Of a stretch of 64,000 bases of DNA, positions 19,654-28,597 are shown in pieces. The stretch's first letter is position 1; each line of letters starts with the position of its first letter. This stretch comes from Rhodococcus sp. P-2. Lineage in GTDB: Bacteria > Actinomycetota > Actinomycetes > Mycobacteriales > Mycobacteriaceae. The stretch is from contig NZ_CP066779.1 in NCBI RefSeq assembly GCF_016598535.1, positions 5,950,053 to 6,014,052 on the forward strand. The letters run 5' to 3'. The position numbers were made by a program, and so were the translations under genes. The notes below the pieces were generated by a model that did not search any database, was not told the origin of the DNA, and saw only the letters and a program-made list of their open reading frames with translations.

Positions 19654-20708
19654 GCGACGAGCTCGAGGTATTGATCGAAAAGCGTGACGGACTGGGGCTC
19701 ATCACCCTCAACCGGCCCAAGGCGATCAACGCCCTCAACCATTCGATGGTCAAGGCGATGGCCAAGGCACTCGAGGAATGGAAGTCCGACGACGACGTCA
19801 AGGCAGTCGTACTCACGGGCGCCGGCGAACGCGGTCTGTGCGCGGGCGGCGACATCGTCTCGATCTACCACGACGCCAAGGACGGCAAGACCGGTTCGCT
19901 CGACTTCTGGCGTGAGGAGTACATCCTCAACTCCGAGATCGCGAACTACCCGAAGCCGTACGTCGCGATCATGGACGGGATCGTCATGGGTGGTGGCGTC
20001 GGAGTGTCTGCACACGGCGACATTCGCATCGTGACCGAGCGTTCGATGATCGGAATGCCCGAGACCGGAATCGGTTTCATCCCTGACGTGGGCGGAACGT
20101 ACCTGCTCTCGCGTGCTCCCGGTGAACTCGGAACGCACATCGCGCTCACCACGGCGCGACTGAGCGCCGGGGATGCCATCGCAGCGGGCTTCGCGGATCA
20201 CTTCATCCCGTCGGAGAACATCGAGACGTTCATCGCCGCTCTCGCGTCGTCCTCGGTTGCCGACGCCGTGGCGCAGTACGCGGAGCCGGCTCCGGTGTCG
20301 GAGCTGTTGGCCCAGCAGAGCTGGATCGACGCCGCGTACTCGGCCGACGACGTCTCCACCATCGTCGAGCGTCTTCGCTCGAGTGGAATCCCCGAGGCGG
20401 AGAAGGCGGCGGAGCAGATTCTCGGCAAGTCCCCGATCGCGCTGTCGGTGACCCTGCGATCCCTGCGACACGCCAAAGAAGCGGCAGGCCTGGAGGAGGT
20501 CCTCAACGAGGAGTTCCGGGTCTCGACGGCTGCGCTCGCCTCACACGATCTGGTCGAGGGCATTCGCGCTCAGGTCGTCGAGAAGGACCGAAACCCGAAG
20601 TGGTCGCCGGCAACTCTCGACGAGGTCACGGCAGAATCCGTCGATGCCTACTTCGCCCCGCTGGGCGACAACGAGCTCGGACTCACCCCCCAACCGCAAG
20701 GCAACTGA
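19650..20708 (+). CDS. 3-hydroxyisobutyryl-CoA hydrolase (crotonase superfamily)
   Basis: 352 residues, starting in an ATGA overlap. The crotonase N-terminal half shows [18 protein letters not shown], the oxyanion-hole loop [16 protein letters not shown] and [17 protein letters not shown]. It has the roughly 100-residue C-terminal extension that separates HIBYL-CoA hydrolases from the 260-residue hydratases. It releases 3-hydroxyisobutyrate for MmsB. Confidence 0.92.
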   Translation: MSDELEVLIEKRDGLGLITLNRPKAINALNHSMVKAMAKALEEWKSDDDVKAVVLTGAGERGLCAGGDIVSIYHDAKDGKTGSLDFWREEYILNSEIANYPKPYVAIMDGIVMGGGVGVSAHGDIRIVTERSMIGMPETGIGFIPDVGGTYLLSRAPGELGTHIALTTARLSAGDAIAAGFADHFIPSENIETFIAALASSSVADAVAQYAEPAPVSELLAQQSWIDAAYSADDVSTIVERLRSSGIPEAEKAAEQILGKSPIALSVTLRSLRHAKEAAGLEEVLNEEFRVSTAALASHDLVEGIRAQVVEKDRNPKWSPATLDEVTAESVDAYFAPLGDNELGLTPQPQGN

Positions 20709-20731
20709 TCACCGCCGAAGGAGCATCACTA

Positions 20732-21628
20732 ATGAGCACCATTGGATTTATCGGACTCGGTCACATGGGTGGCCCGATGGCGGCCAACCTCGTCAAGGCC
20801 GGACACAAGGTCGTCGGTTTCGACCTGGCACCTGCGGCACTGGAGCAGGCAGTCAAAGACGGTGCATCGGTAGCGGATTCGGCGGTCGACGCCGTTCGCG
20901 GTGCCGACGTCGTGATCACGATGCTGCCGAGCGGTAAGCACGTTCTCGGTCTGTACGAGGAACTGCTGCCGGTGGCGACACCGGGCACGCTGTTCATCGA
21001 CTGTTCCACCATCGACGTCGCCGATGCCCGCGAGGCACACGACAAAGCCGAAGCAGCCGGTCACCGCAGCGTCGACGCACCGGTCTCCGGTGGAGTCGTC
21101 GGAGCAACAGCCGGCACGCTGGCTTTCATGGTCGGCGGCTCGGAAGCGGACTTCCAGGCAGCATCACCGTTGCTGGACGTGATGGGCCGCAAGGTCGTTC
21201 ACTGCGGCGACGCCGGTGTCGGCCAGGCTGCGAAGATCTGCAACAACATGATCCTCGGCATTTCGATGATCGCGATCAGCGAGGCGTTCGTGCTGGGCGA
21301 GAAGCTCGGCCTGAGCAATCAGGCGCTCTTCGACGTGGCGTCCAACGCTTCGGGACAGTGCTGGGCACTGACCACCAACTGCCCGGTGCCTGGACCGGTG
21401 CCCACCAGCCCGGCCAACAACGACTACCAGCCAGGCTTTGCCGTCGCACTGATGGACAAGGATCTCGGTCTGGCTGCAAATGCGCTGCGCACCAACGGCG
21501 TCGATGCAGAGATCGGGCTCAAGGCCGCCGAACTCTACAGTCGCTTCCATGCCGCGGGCGGTGGCGGTCAGGACTTCTCTGCCATCATCAACGACATCCG
21601 TGACCGTTCGACCGAAGGACAGCAGTGA
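20732..21628 (+). CDS. mmsB: 3-hydroxyisobutyrate dehydrogenase
   Basis: 298 residues from the ATG at 20732, preceded by GAAGGAG; the earlier in-frame start lies inside the previous gene. NAD-binding motif [20 protein letters not shown], substrate loop [22 protein letters not shown], catalytic lysine in [13 protein letters not shown]. It oxidises 3-hydroxyisobutyrate to methylmalonate semialdehyde, the MmsA substrate. Confidence 0.95.
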   Translation: MSTIGFIGLGHMGGPMAANLVKAGHKVVGFDLAPAALEQAVKDGASVADSAVDAVRGADVVITMLPSGKHVLGLYEELLPVATPGTLFIDCSTIDVADAREAHDKAEAAGHRSVDAPVSGGVVGATAGTLAFMVGGSEADFQAASPLLDVMGRKVVHCGDAGVGQAAKICNNMILGISMIAISEAFVLGEKLGLSNQALFDVASNASGQCWALTTNCPVPGPVPTSPANNDYQPGFAVALMDKDLGLAANALRTNGVDAEIGLKAAELYSRFHAAGGGGQDFSAIINDIRDRSTEGQQ

Positions 21629-22401
21629 CCGACTTCAACACCATCATCCTCGAGCGTAAGGGTCGCGTCGGCGTCATCACGCTCAACCGCCCGAAGGCTC
21701 TCAACGCGCTGAACTCCGAGCTGATGAACGAGGTCGTCGCCGCGGTCGCCGACCTCGAAGCGGACAACGGCATCGGAGCCATCCTGATCACCGGCTCCGA
21801 GCGCGCCTTCGCTGCCGGCGCCGACATCAAGGAAATGCAGTCCAAGACGTACATGGACGCATACGTCGAAGATTTCTTCACCCCGTGGGACCGCGTCGCA
21901 GCAGCTCGTAAGCCGCTGATCGCCGCCGTCTCCGGGTACGCGCTCGGTGGTGGCTGCGAGCTGGCGATGCTCTGCGATTTCATCATCGCTTCGGATACCG
22001 CGAAGTTCGGCCAGCCCGAGATCAAGCTCGGTGTCATTCCGGGTATCGGTGGCTCGCAGCGTCTTACGCGTGCGGTGGGCAAGGCCAAGGCCATGGAACT
22101 GTGCCTCACCGGCCGCAACATGGACGCAGAAGAAGCCGAGCGCGCCGGCTTGGTCGCTCGGATCGTTCCGGCTGCCGATCTGCTCGACGACGCATTGAAG
22201 ACCGCAACCACCATCGCCGAGATGTCGCTGCCGATTGCGATGATGGCCAAGGAAGCAGTCAACCGCTCCTTCGAGACCACCCTCGCCGAGGGCGTCCGCT
22301 TCGAGCGTCGGGTGTTCCACTCGACCTTCGCGACGGAGGATCAGAAGGAAGGCATGACCGCGTTCGTGGAGAAGCGGTCGGCAGAATTCAAGCACCGCTG
22401 A
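21625..22401 (+). CDS. Enoyl-CoA hydratase
   Basis: 258 residues from a GTG in a GTGA overlap with mmsB. Crotonase motifs: [30 protein letters not shown] and the catalytic-Glu region [21 protein letters not shown]...[12 protein letters not shown]. In this operon it would hydrate methacrylyl-CoA to 3-hydroxyisobutyryl-CoA. Short-chain hydratases of this type are often broad, so it may also act in fatty acid oxidation. Confidence 0.93.
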   Translation: MTDFNTIILERKGRVGVITLNRPKALNALNSELMNEVVAAVADLEADNGIGAILITGSERAFAAGADIKEMQSKTYMDAYVEDFFTPWDRVAAARKPLIAAVSGYALGGGCELAMLCDFIIASDTAKFGQPEIKLGVIPGIGGSQRLTRAVGKAKAMELCLTGRNMDAEEAERAGLVARIVPAADLLDDALKTATTIAEMSLPIAMMAKEAVNRSFETTLAEGVRFERRVFHSTFATEDQKEGMTAFVEKRSAEFKHR

Positions 22402-22432
22402 ATTCGGGTACCGCTGAGTTCCGAAACAGCTG

Positions 22433-22474
22433 AAACTGCCCTCACACTCGTCGAGAGTGTGAGGGCAGTTTTTT
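22433..22474 (+). terminator. Intrinsic terminator of the valine operon
   Basis: A perfect 17-bp stem (22433-22449 with 22455-22471), loop GTCGA, ending in a T run at 22469-22474. It also lies just past the 3' end of the convergent MarR gene. Confidence 0.93.
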
Positions 22475-22493
22475 GTGTGTACGGGTGGTCGGT

Positions 22494-23039
22494 TCACCAC
22501 TTGGTGGGTGCGCCGCCGGTGTCGAAGTCACCCGCAGTCTTGCGAAGTTCAGTGAGGATCGTCACCAATTGCTCGAGCTTGTCCTGCTGGAGTCCGGGGT
22601 GTGCGAACACCTTGCTGTTGAGCATTTCGGTGGCTTCGAGGGCGAGCGCGCGACCCGCGTCGGAGATCTCGATGAGCGTCGCACGTCGATCGCTGGGATG
22701 GGGGACCCGCCGAACCAGCTCGGCTTTCTCCAAGCGGTCGACGGCATTGGTGACGCTGGTGGGGTGAACCTGGAGGCGGGCACTGGCCTTGGCCATCGGG
22801 AGTGCGCCCGACCTGGTGAAGGTGAGAAGCGTCAGCAATTCGTAGCGGGCGAAGGTCAGCCCGAGAGGCTTGAGTACCTCTTCGACCCGCGCCATCATGA
22901 TCTGCTGCGCACGCATCACCGACGTGACCGCAGCCATGCCGTCGGCGACATCGCTCCAACCGTGCTCCGTCCACTGACGATGCGCCTCTTCGATGGGGTC
23001 GAGGGGGAGCGGCGCGGGGGGAGACATAGGTTCGATCAT
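22494..23039 (-). CDS. MarR-family transcriptional regulator
   Basis: 181 residues from the ATG at 23039; MSPPAP at 23027 is an alternative start. The winged helix is evident: ALPMAKASARLQVHPTSVTNAVDRLEKAELVRRVPHPSDRRATLIEISDAGR. The length of the N-terminal helix region fits MarR/SlyA proteins. It is divergent from mraY by about 70 bp and convergent with the valine operon. The target is unknown; its own promoter is the obvious candidate. Confidence 0.88.
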   Translation of the reverse strand: MIEPMSPPAPLPLDPIEEAHRQWTEHGWSDVADGMAAVTSVMRAQQIMMARVEEVLKPLGLTFARYELLTLLTFTRSGALPMAKASARLQVHPTSVTNAVDRLEKAELVRRVPHPSDRRATLIEISDAGRALALEATEMLNSKVFAHPGLQQDKLEQLVTILTELRKTAGDFDTGGAPTKW

Positions 23040-23112
23040 CCCATGCTGCGAAGCGGTCGGGTGCCTTGTCTGATTGTGTGTCGCAGCCGCTTACGTCTGT
23101 AGAGTCCCACGG

Positions 23113-24189
23113 GTGATTTCAATCCTCGTAGCGGGTGGCGTCTCGTTGTTCGTCGCGCTCTTCCTGACTCCGTTTCTCATTCGTGTGCTTTCGCGGCAGG
23201 GGCTCGGGCACGAGATTCGGATCGAGGGTCCGCAGAGCCATCAGGGCAAGCGTGGCACCCCGTCGATGGGCGGCATCGCGATCATCGCAGGCATGTGGGC
23301 GGGCTACCTGGCGGCACACATCATCGGTTTCGGCTCGCGGCTACCGCGGTTGTCTGCATCCGGTTGGCTGGTTCTCGCGCTGGCGACGTCACTGGGAATC
23401 GTCGGCTTTCTCGACGACTTCATCAAGATCCGCAAGAAGCGCAATCTCGGGCTGAACAAGACGGCAAAGACTGTCGGTCAGCTGGCGAGCGCCATCATCT
23501 TCGGCATTCTGTTCCTGCAGTTCTCCAACAACAACGGAGTCACTCCCGGAAGCCAGTACCTGTCCCATGTTCGTGACATCTCGGTGTTCTCGATGGGTGC
23601 CATCGGCTTTGTGGTTTTCTTCTGCATTCTGGTGTTCGCCTGGTCCAACGCCGTCAATTTCACCGACGGCCTCGACGGTCTCGCGGCCGGTTCGATGGGC
23701 ATGATCCTGGGGACCTACGTCGTCATCGCCGGTTGGCAGTACCGGAACTCGTGTGTCCTCGAGCCTGCCGCCGGTTGCTACGACGTTCGTGACCCCCTGG
23801 ATCTCGCTATCGTCGCTGCTGCGGCAGGCGGGGCGTGCCTGGGCTTCCTCTGGTGGAATGCCGCCCCGGCTCAGATCTTCATGGGCGACACCGGCTCCTT
23901 GGCGCTCGGCGGCCTGGTGGTCGGTCTGTCCGTCACGACGCACACCGAGCTGCTGATGGTCATCATCGGAGCCCTGTTCGTGGCTGAGATCCTGTCGGTG
24001 ATCATCCAGGTTCTGGTCTTCCGATCGTCCGGTCGACGCGTATTCAAGATGGCCCCGATCCACCACCACTTCGAGTTACTCGGCTGGCCGGAAACCGTCG
24101 TGATCGCAAGATTCTGGATCTTCGTCGCGATCTCGTGCGTCCTGGGACTTGCCACCTTCTACAGCGAGTGGTTCTCCGCTGCCGGTTAG
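23113..24189 (+). CDS. mraY: Phospho-N-acetylmuramoyl-pentapeptide-transferase (MraY), outside a dcw cluster
   Basis: 358 residues from the GTG at 23113; about ten transmembrane segments. Catalytic motifs are intact: [68 protein letters not shown] and [15 protein letters not shown]. The enzyme makes lipid I on the inner membrane face. A -10-like TAGAGT (23099-23104) puts the transcript start next to the GTG, so the mRNA is probably leaderless. No mur, fts or other cell-wall gene is nearby. This is probably a second copy beside the one expected in the dcw cluster. Confidence 0.9.
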   Translation: MISILVAGGVSLFVALFLTPFLIRVLSRQGLGHEIRIEGPQSHQGKRGTPSMGGIAIIAGMWAGYLAAHIIGFGSRLPRLSASGWLVLALATSLGIVGFLDDFIKIRKKRNLGLNKTAKTVGQLASAIIFGILFLQFSNNNGVTPGSQYLSHVRDISVFSMGAIGFVVFFCILVFAWSNAVNFTDGLDGLAAGSMGMILGTYVVIAGWQYRNSCVLEPAAGCYDVRDPLDLAIVAAAAGGACLGFLWWNAAPAQIFMGDTGSLALGGLVVGLSVTTHTELLMVIIGALFVAEILSVIIQVLVFRSSGRRVFKMAPIHHHFELLGWPETVVIARFWIFVAISCVLGLATFYSEWFSAAG

Positions 24190-25490
24190 ACCGATTCGCT
24201 CGTTCGGGTCGGATCGCTCTTTCGGGTCCGATCGCTTTTCCGGGTCGTAGCCAGAAGCGCGATCAGACCGAGCGACACACACGCCGTCATCGTGACGGCC
24301 AGGGCTGTGCTCGTGTTTCCCAGTAGACCGACGGCCGGCGCGATGGCCGCACCGACGCCGAACTGGAATGCACCGAGCATCGCCGCCGCAGTACCGGCCG
24401 CCTCGCCGTGACGAGCGAGAGCCAGTGCCGGGGCGTTGGGGAGAACGAACCCGATTGCGCCGGCCATGACCCAGAGTGCGATCACGAATCCGGCGAGCCC
24501 GCCCAGTTCCAAAACCGCGACAGTAATGACTACAGCGCCGGAGACAACCGCAGCCACGAGGGCCCACTTGGTGATCTGCTGAGGAGTCCACCGGTCGAGC
24601 AGTCGGACGTTGACCTGCGAAGCACCGATCAACGCGATCGCGCCCGCGCTGAAGAGCAGCGCGAACTCCTGTTGATTGAGGCCGTACTGGTCCTGATAGA
24701 CAAACGACGCCCCGGAGACATACGCGAACAACGACGCCATTCCGACGCTGGAGACGAGCGTCAGGACCATGAACGTGCGGTCGCCGAGCAGCGAACCGTA
24801 GGTGCGGAGAACCGACGTCAATCCGCTCGGGCGACGCTTTTCCTTCGGCAGTGTTTCGGACAGTCCGAACGCACCGATCATCGCCGTGCCGACGCCGATC
24901 AGTGCCAGGACGACGAAGATCCCGCGCCAGTCGAGGGCGACGAGGAGGGCGCCACCGATGCTGGGCGCCAGGATCGGCGCAACGCCGAGCACGAGCATCA
25001 GCCGGCTCATCACGACGGCAACGGTGTTGCCGCTGTAGAGGTCGCGGACGATCGCCATGGTGACCACTGCCGCGGCCGCCGCGCCCATGCCCTGGAAGAC
25101 CCGCAGGATTCCGAGGACCGCAATGCTCGGTGCGAAGACCGCCAGCAGCGAAGCCAGGATGTGGACGCCGATTCCGGCCAGCAGCGGCTTCTTGCGGCCG
25201 AGCGTGTCCGAGAGCGGCCCGACCAACAGTTGGCCGAGCGCGAGGCCCATGAGGGTTCCGGTGATCGTCAGCTGAACCGTTGACGACGAGACTCCGAGAT
25301 CGGCGCCGATATCCGGTAGTGCAGGCAGGTACATGTCGATGGTGAAGGGTCCGAGTGCCGTCATGGAACCGAGGGCCAGGATCTTTCCGACACTCGGCTT
25401 GCGGTCGACACTGCTCGTTTCCAGCGGGGCCGCCTCCAAGGGCGGAGCTGCCTTCACAAGCGGGGCGATGGCGGTGTTCTCGGCACTCAT
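24186..25490 (-). CDS. Bcr/CflA-type drug efflux MFS transporter
   Basis: 434 residues with 12 predicted membrane segments after a 38-residue polar N-terminus. The family start is clear ([28 protein letters not shown]), with the motif A loop [14 protein letters not shown]. The C-terminal tail is a degenerate repeat ([18 protein letters not shown]) encoded by about 18-bp units at 24190-24245. Its stop overlaps the mraY stop by four bases on the other strand. It is a proton-driven exporter of the chloramphenicol/bicyclomycin class; the substrate is unknown. Confidence 0.9.
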   Translation of the reverse strand: MSAENTAIAPLVKAAPPLEAAPLETSSVDRKPSVGKILALGSMTALGPFTIDMYLPALPDIGADLGVSSSTVQLTITGTLMGLALGQLLVGPLSDTLGRKKPLLAGIGVHILASLLAVFAPSIAVLGILRVFQGMGAAAAAVVTMAIVRDLYSGNTVAVVMSRLMLVLGVAPILAPSIGGALLVALDWRGIFVVLALIGVGTAMIGAFGLSETLPKEKRRPSGLTSVLRTYGSLLGDRTFMVLTLVSSVGMASLFAYVSGASFVYQDQYGLNQQEFALLFSAGAIALIGASQVNVRLLDRWTPQQITKWALVAAVVSGAVVITVAVLELGGLAGFVIALWVMAGAIGFVLPNAPALALARHGEAAGTAAAMLGAFQFGVGAAIAPAVGLLGNTSTALAVTMTACVSLGLIALLATTRKSDRTRKSDPTRTSESV

Positions 25491-25724
25491 GAAACCTTCT
25501 GGGTTGTCTGGGTCTGGCGAACTGCTCGGTCGTTCGGGCGAAATTCGGGCCGCACTTCGTATGACCTGCGCCCACCGAGGGAGTCAGCATCGAGACTGAC
25601 CGATTTGTTCCCGAAGGGCTCGCAGTTTTCCCAGAGACTGGAACGCCTTGTGGGATTGCATCCGAATCATGCTGAGCGGAACTGTGGTTCGGCGCCGTCA
25701 GTCGGGGCAGAGTTACTCACTGAC

Positions 25725-25795
25725 GCGGGTGTGGCTGAGTGGCTAGGCACCGGCCTGCAAAGCCGTTCACACGGGTTCGAATCCCGTCATCCGCT
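25725..25795 (+). tRNA. tRNA-Cys (GCA)
   Basis: 71 nt. The acceptor GCGGGTG pairs with CATCCGC (one G-U). The anticodon loop CTGCAAA has anticodon GCA. The T arm ACGGG-TTCGAAT-CCCGT is perfect. CCA is not encoded. Confidence 0.95.
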
Positions 25796-25802
25796 CGTGT
25801 CG

Positions 25803-25837
25803 GAGACCGGCAGGCATACCGCCTGCCGGTCTCTCTT
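25803..25837 (+). terminator. Terminator after tRNA-Cys
   Basis: A 13-bp stem, 25803-25815 with 25821-25833, loop ATACC, then TCTTG. It starts seven bases past the tRNA. Confidence 0.8.
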
Positions 25838-25915
25838 GTGCGGTCCTGGTTCGCGGTGTCGGCTGCGATAGTCTGGGCTGCCGGAGCGAGCGGACCACTT
25901 GAGTGAGGCACTGAA

Positions 25916-27250
25916 TTGATTTCGGGACAGGACCTGCGATCGCGGCGCTTGGACGTGGGGATCAGTCAGTTCCAGTTCGCCCGCCGAGCGGGAGTCTCGT
26001 CGGCCGTCGTCTCCGCGTGGGAACTCGACAAGGCGTATCCGAAGCCACCGGTGGCGCGCGCAGTTCTCACAGCCCTCTCCGCGTTGGAAGCGGCAAAGCG
26101 TGAGGGCACGTACGCGGCCCCGCGGAAGCGATCGAGTGGTAGTAGCCGTGCGCGTCGCGCGACACCGGTCAACGACCCCGCCTCGGTGGCCAGGCGTGCG
26201 GTCGCGGCGGCAGGAAGCGGAGCCCCCACCGTACTGACGGCGTTCTCCGGTTGTGGGGGTATGGCCGAAGGCTTTCGGATGGCGGGATTTTCGGTGGAGG
26301 GATACATCGAAGTCGTTCCTGAGGCGCGCGCGACCTTCGATCGGAACTTCCCCGGCGCGAGGTGCCTCGGCGAGGACATCCGGGCAATCGATGAAGCCCG
26401 TGTGAAAGACCTTCTGGCACAAGTGGACATCGATGTGTTGGCCGGGGGGCCGCCGTGTCAGGGCTTCAGCCTCGCCGGCCGACGCGACCGCGACGATCCG
26501 CGCAACCATCTCTTCCGGAACCTGCTCGAGCTCGCCGACCTGGTGAAGCCGAAGGTCGTGGTGATGGAAAACGTGCGATTGCTACTCAGCATGAATGACC
26601 CGGACGGTGGGATGGTCGTCGACCGGATACTCGGCGAGATGGCTGCACGCGGTTACGACGCGTCGGTCAACACGGTCAATGCGCAGGATTACGGCGTCCC
26701 GCAGTTCCGGGAACGAGTGTTCATCGTGGCGACCCGCCGCGACAGTGGTATCGGTCCGCTGCGTTTTCCGCCGAAGACTCACGGCGTGAATGGTGTTGCG
26801 CCACTGAGGACTTTCCGCGATGCCACCGTCGACCTGGCTCCGCTGGAATCCGGACAGGCCTGCGAAACGGACCCGCTGCACTGGGCCGTCGAGCATCCCG
26901 AGCACGTCCTGCGGTGGCTGCGTGATGTGCCGGAAGGAATGTCGGCTCACGACAACGAAGATCCGGCCATGCGACCGTCCTCCGGCTACAACACGACGTA
27001 CAAGCGATTGCGGTGGGACGAGCCGGCGTCGACGGTCGGAACCACCTTCGGGATGATCTCGGCTTCCCGCAACGTGCACCCGAAACACACGCGGTCGTTG
27101 ACCGTCCGAGAAGCTGCTCGCCTCCAGACATTTCCCGACGACTACGTATTCGAAGGCAAGTGGGGAGCGGTGCGCACGATGATCGGCAATGCGGTGCCGC
27201 CGCAGTTGGCGTCGGTACTGGCAGGAGAGATCAAGAAGGCCCTCGGCTGA
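25916..27250 (+). CDS. C5-cytosine DNA methyltransferase with N-terminal XRE-type HTH domain
   Basis: 444 residues from a TTG at 25916, chosen because it includes the whole helix-turn-helix (LRSRRLDVGISQFQFARRAG, then VSSAVVSAWELDKAYPKPP) at residues 7-45. A basic linker (RKRSSGSSRARR) leads into the methyltransferase: motif I FSGCGGMAEGF near 110, catalytic Cys181 in GGPPCQGFS, ENV at 218-220, FRERVFIV, and motif X MIGNAVPPQLA. All catalytic motifs are present, so it should be active. No restriction endonuclease is adjacent, so it is an orphan methylase or a self-regulating one. It lies just after tRNA-Cys, but no integrase or repeat marks an island. Confidence 0.9.
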   Translation: MISGQDLRSRRLDVGISQFQFARRAGVSSAVVSAWELDKAYPKPPVARAVLTALSALEAAKREGTYAAPRKRSSGSSRARRATPVNDPASVARRAVAAAGSGAPTVLTAFSGCGGMAEGFRMAGFSVEGYIEVVPEARATFDRNFPGARCLGEDIRAIDEARVKDLLAQVDIDVLAGGPPCQGFSLAGRRDRDDPRNHLFRNLLELADLVKPKVVVMENVRLLLSMNDPDGGMVVDRILGEMAARGYDASVNTVNAQDYGVPQFRERVFIVATRRDSGIGPLRFPPKTHGVNGVAPLRTFRDATVDLAPLESGQACETDPLHWAVEHPEHVLRWLRDVPEGMSAHDNEDPAMRPSSGYNTTYKRLRWDEPASTVGTTFGMISASRNVHPKHTRSLTVREAARLQTFPDDYVFEGKWGAVRTMIGNAVPPQLASVLAGEIKKALG

Positions 27251-27269
27251 GATAGTGCACCTATGGAAA

Positions 27270-27294
27270 ATGGGGCCGACAATGTCGGCCCCAT
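27270..27294 (-). terminator. Terminator of small peptide gene 1 (possibly bidirectional)
   Basis: A perfect 12-bp inverted repeat (27270-27281 with 27283-27294). On the minus strand it runs into TTTTCC. It also follows the methyltransferase stop on the plus strand, but there is no T run on that side. Confidence 0.75.
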
Positions 27295-27332
27295 CTCGAG
27301 TTACGCCCTGGCAGGGGTGTGGTGCAAGCGAA

Positions 27333-27416
27333 TCAGCTGAGGTTGAGCTTGGCGATCAACGGCTGGACGACCTTGATGATGTCGATGACGGCGCTGAGGG
27401 TGTTGATGGAACCCAT
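27333..27416 (-). CDS. Tiny peptide gene 1 (27 aa), amphipathic, function unknown
   Basis: 27 codons from an ATG at 27416 with a strong GGAGG eight bases upstream, and a terminator 40 bases past the stop. The peptide reads MGSINTLSAVIDIIK and continues VVQPLIAKLNLS. It has no signal sequence and no cysteine, one acidic and two basic residues, and hydrophobic residues spaced as in an amphipathic helix. A second tiny gene lies upstream in the same direction. Size, lack of signal and tandem pairing recall the mycomembrane channel peptides PorA/PorH of Corynebacterium. The sequence likeness is only general; a toxin or signalling peptide is also possible. Confidence 0.6.
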   Translation of the reverse strand: MGSINTLSAVIDIIKVVQPLIAKLNLS

Positions 27417-27434
27417 GTTTCGGTCCTCCGTGTC

Positions 27435-27506
27435 GTATGTACAGGTTTGTATGTACAAGGTTGTGTCTGCGTGGTGTTTCTGTACGACCTTGTGTCGCAG
27501 ACACAA
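27435..27506. promoter_or_regulatory. Repeat-rich control region upstream of small peptide gene 1
   Basis: Two direct copies of GTATGTACA (27435-27443 and 27449-27457). An 11-bp perfect inverted repeat, TTGTGTCTGCG (27461-27471) with CGCAGACACAA (27496-27506). Inside the latter is a compact palindrome, TTGTGTC-GCA-GACACAA (27490-27506). On the minus strand a TAACTT just beyond it could be a -10 box. This is dense operator-like structure for so small a gene. Confidence 0.5.
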
Positions 27507-27593
27507 GTTAGCAAACTGGACGCTTGTTTGGGTCGAAATGACCGCTTTGCGCTGAAGTTGCTGAAAAGTTCACGGTTTGTTCAGGAATGGAAA

Positions 27594-27629
27594 CAAAAAA
27601 CAGGCCGGACTCCCCGAAGTCCGGCCTGT
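27594..27629 (-). terminator. Terminator of small peptide gene 2
   Basis: A 12-bp perfect stem (27600-27611 with 27618-27629), six-base loop, then a run of six T on the minus strand. It separates the two peptide genes into independent units. Confidence 0.92.
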
Positions 27630-27645
27630 CGATGACGCTTTGCGA

Positions 27646-27762
27646 TCAGCTGAATGCCGAAAGTGCGCTGATGAGGCCGATGCCCGCAACTGCGACCTTG
27701 AGGACACTCAAGACGTCTTCGAGCTTGACACCCTCGGGCAATACGTTTTCGACAGACTCCAT
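27646..27762 (-). CDS. Tiny peptide gene 2 (38 aa), acidic head and hydrophobic tail, function unknown
   Basis: 38 codons from the ATG at 27762 with GAAGGA six bases upstream. It has a fair promoter and a strong terminator 16 bases past the stop. The peptide starts MESVENVLPEGVKLEDVLSV and ends LKVAVAGIGLISALSAFS. The N-terminal half is acidic; the C-terminal half is hydrophobic with several serines. There is no signal peptide. The expression signals argue that it is a real gene. Together with the 27-aa gene it resembles in layout the tandem PorH/PorA genes of corynebacteria. This is inference; I do not recognise the sequence. Confidence 0.65.
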   Translation of the reverse strand: MESVENVLPEGVKLEDVLSVLKVAVAGIGLISALSAFS

Positions 27763-27809
27763 GTTGGATCCTTCATGTGTTGGGGTCGTGGTCCAGTGCC
27801 ACTGCAAGC

Positions 27810-27837
27810 AAGATACCCAATCGTGACCACCTGTGAA
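27810..27837 (-). promoter_or_regulatory. Predicted promoter of small peptide gene 2
   Basis: Minus strand: -35 TTCACA (27832-27837) and -10 TATCTT (27810-27815), 16 bp apart. The start codon is about 40 bases further on. Confidence 0.5.
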
Positions 27838-27852
27838 ACCCCGGCGCGAAGA

Positions 27853-28500
27853 TCACGGTTGTGTTGCGCCGGACTCACTGGCCGTCGCGACGACGGTGGC
27901 TGCCACTATTTGCTCCACGCTGATGCCTGCTGCCGGTAGGCAGTGGTAGAAAATTCGTTCACAGAGGTCGACCATCTCGCCTCGCTCGAGCGTCGGCTCG
28001 TCGATCCAGTTGACGACGATTTCCTCCATGAACGCCTGCCACCCGGCGATTGTCGCCTCCACGGTCGCGTTCGATTCGATGCCCAGATTAGTGAGCGCAG
28101 CGACGATCCACGTGGTGAAAGTGCGGCGCATCCCACGGTAGATCGTGCGCATCCGGACGTCGCCACTGCCGGCCATCCGCATCACGGCGAGGTAAATGGT
28201 GGGGTGCTCGATAACGGCGTCGACGAAAGTTTCGATACCTGAACGCAGCTGGGACGTGATGGGGAGCTCGGGGTCAGGTCGCATTCGATCTTCGAGATCG
28301 GCCGAGGCAGCCTCGAGGATGGCGTTCTGGAAGCCCTTTTTGTTCTTGAAGTAATGGAACAGCAGTGGCGATGAGACGCCGGCCTCGGCGGCAACTCGGT
28401 CCATCGACAGTTGGTCGAAAGGCTCGGTCCGCAACATGCGTACTGCCACCTCGAGGATTTGCCTCTGACGGTCTTCGGGGGAGCGTGGGACTGCAGCCAT
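27853..28500 (-). CDS. TetR-family transcriptional regulator
   Basis: 215 residues from the ATG at 28500. HTH: LSMDRVAAEAGVSSPLLFHYFKNKKGFQNAIL near residues 31-62. The C-terminal part is a ligand domain of TetR type. It is divergent from the amidohydrolase operon at 28598 with a 97-bp gap, so it probably represses that operon and itself. It also sits upstream of the tiny peptide genes on the same strand, but these have their own promoters. Confidence 0.88.
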   Translation of the reverse strand: MAAVPRSPEDRQRQILEVAVRMLRTEPFDQLSMDRVAAEAGVSSPLLFHYFKNKKGFQNAILEAASADLEDRMRPDPELPITSQLRSGIETFVDAVIEHPTIYLAVMRMAGSGDVRMRTIYRGMRRTFTTWIVAALTNLGIESNATVEATIAGWQAFMEEIVVNWIDEPTLERGEMVDLCERIFYHCLPAAGISVEQIVAATVVATASESGATQP

Positions 28501-28533
28501 TCCGACATCTTATGTATTGGCTCCGAAGGTTCA

Positions 28534-28561
28534 TTGACTTTTACTCAACGCTGTCTATAAC
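28534..28561 (+). promoter_or_regulatory. Predicted promoter of the amidohydrolase operon
   Basis: -35 TTGACT (28534-28539) and -10 TATAAC (28556-28561) with 16 bp between, 36 bases before the GTG start. It lies in the gap shared with the divergent TetR gene. Confidence 0.6.
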
Positions 28562-28597
28562 GTGAGGTAACACATACGTGAGGCGAGGAGTCCGACA

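Noticed and set aside
25725-27250. Genomic island or prophage inserted at tRNA-Cys
   Set aside because: There is no integrase, no repeat of the tRNA 3' end that I could find downstream, and base composition does not shift.
27319-27555. 78-codon plus-strand frame across the small-peptide region
   Set aside because: No ribosome-binding site or promoter, and it runs antisense through the better-supported 27-codon gene and its operators.
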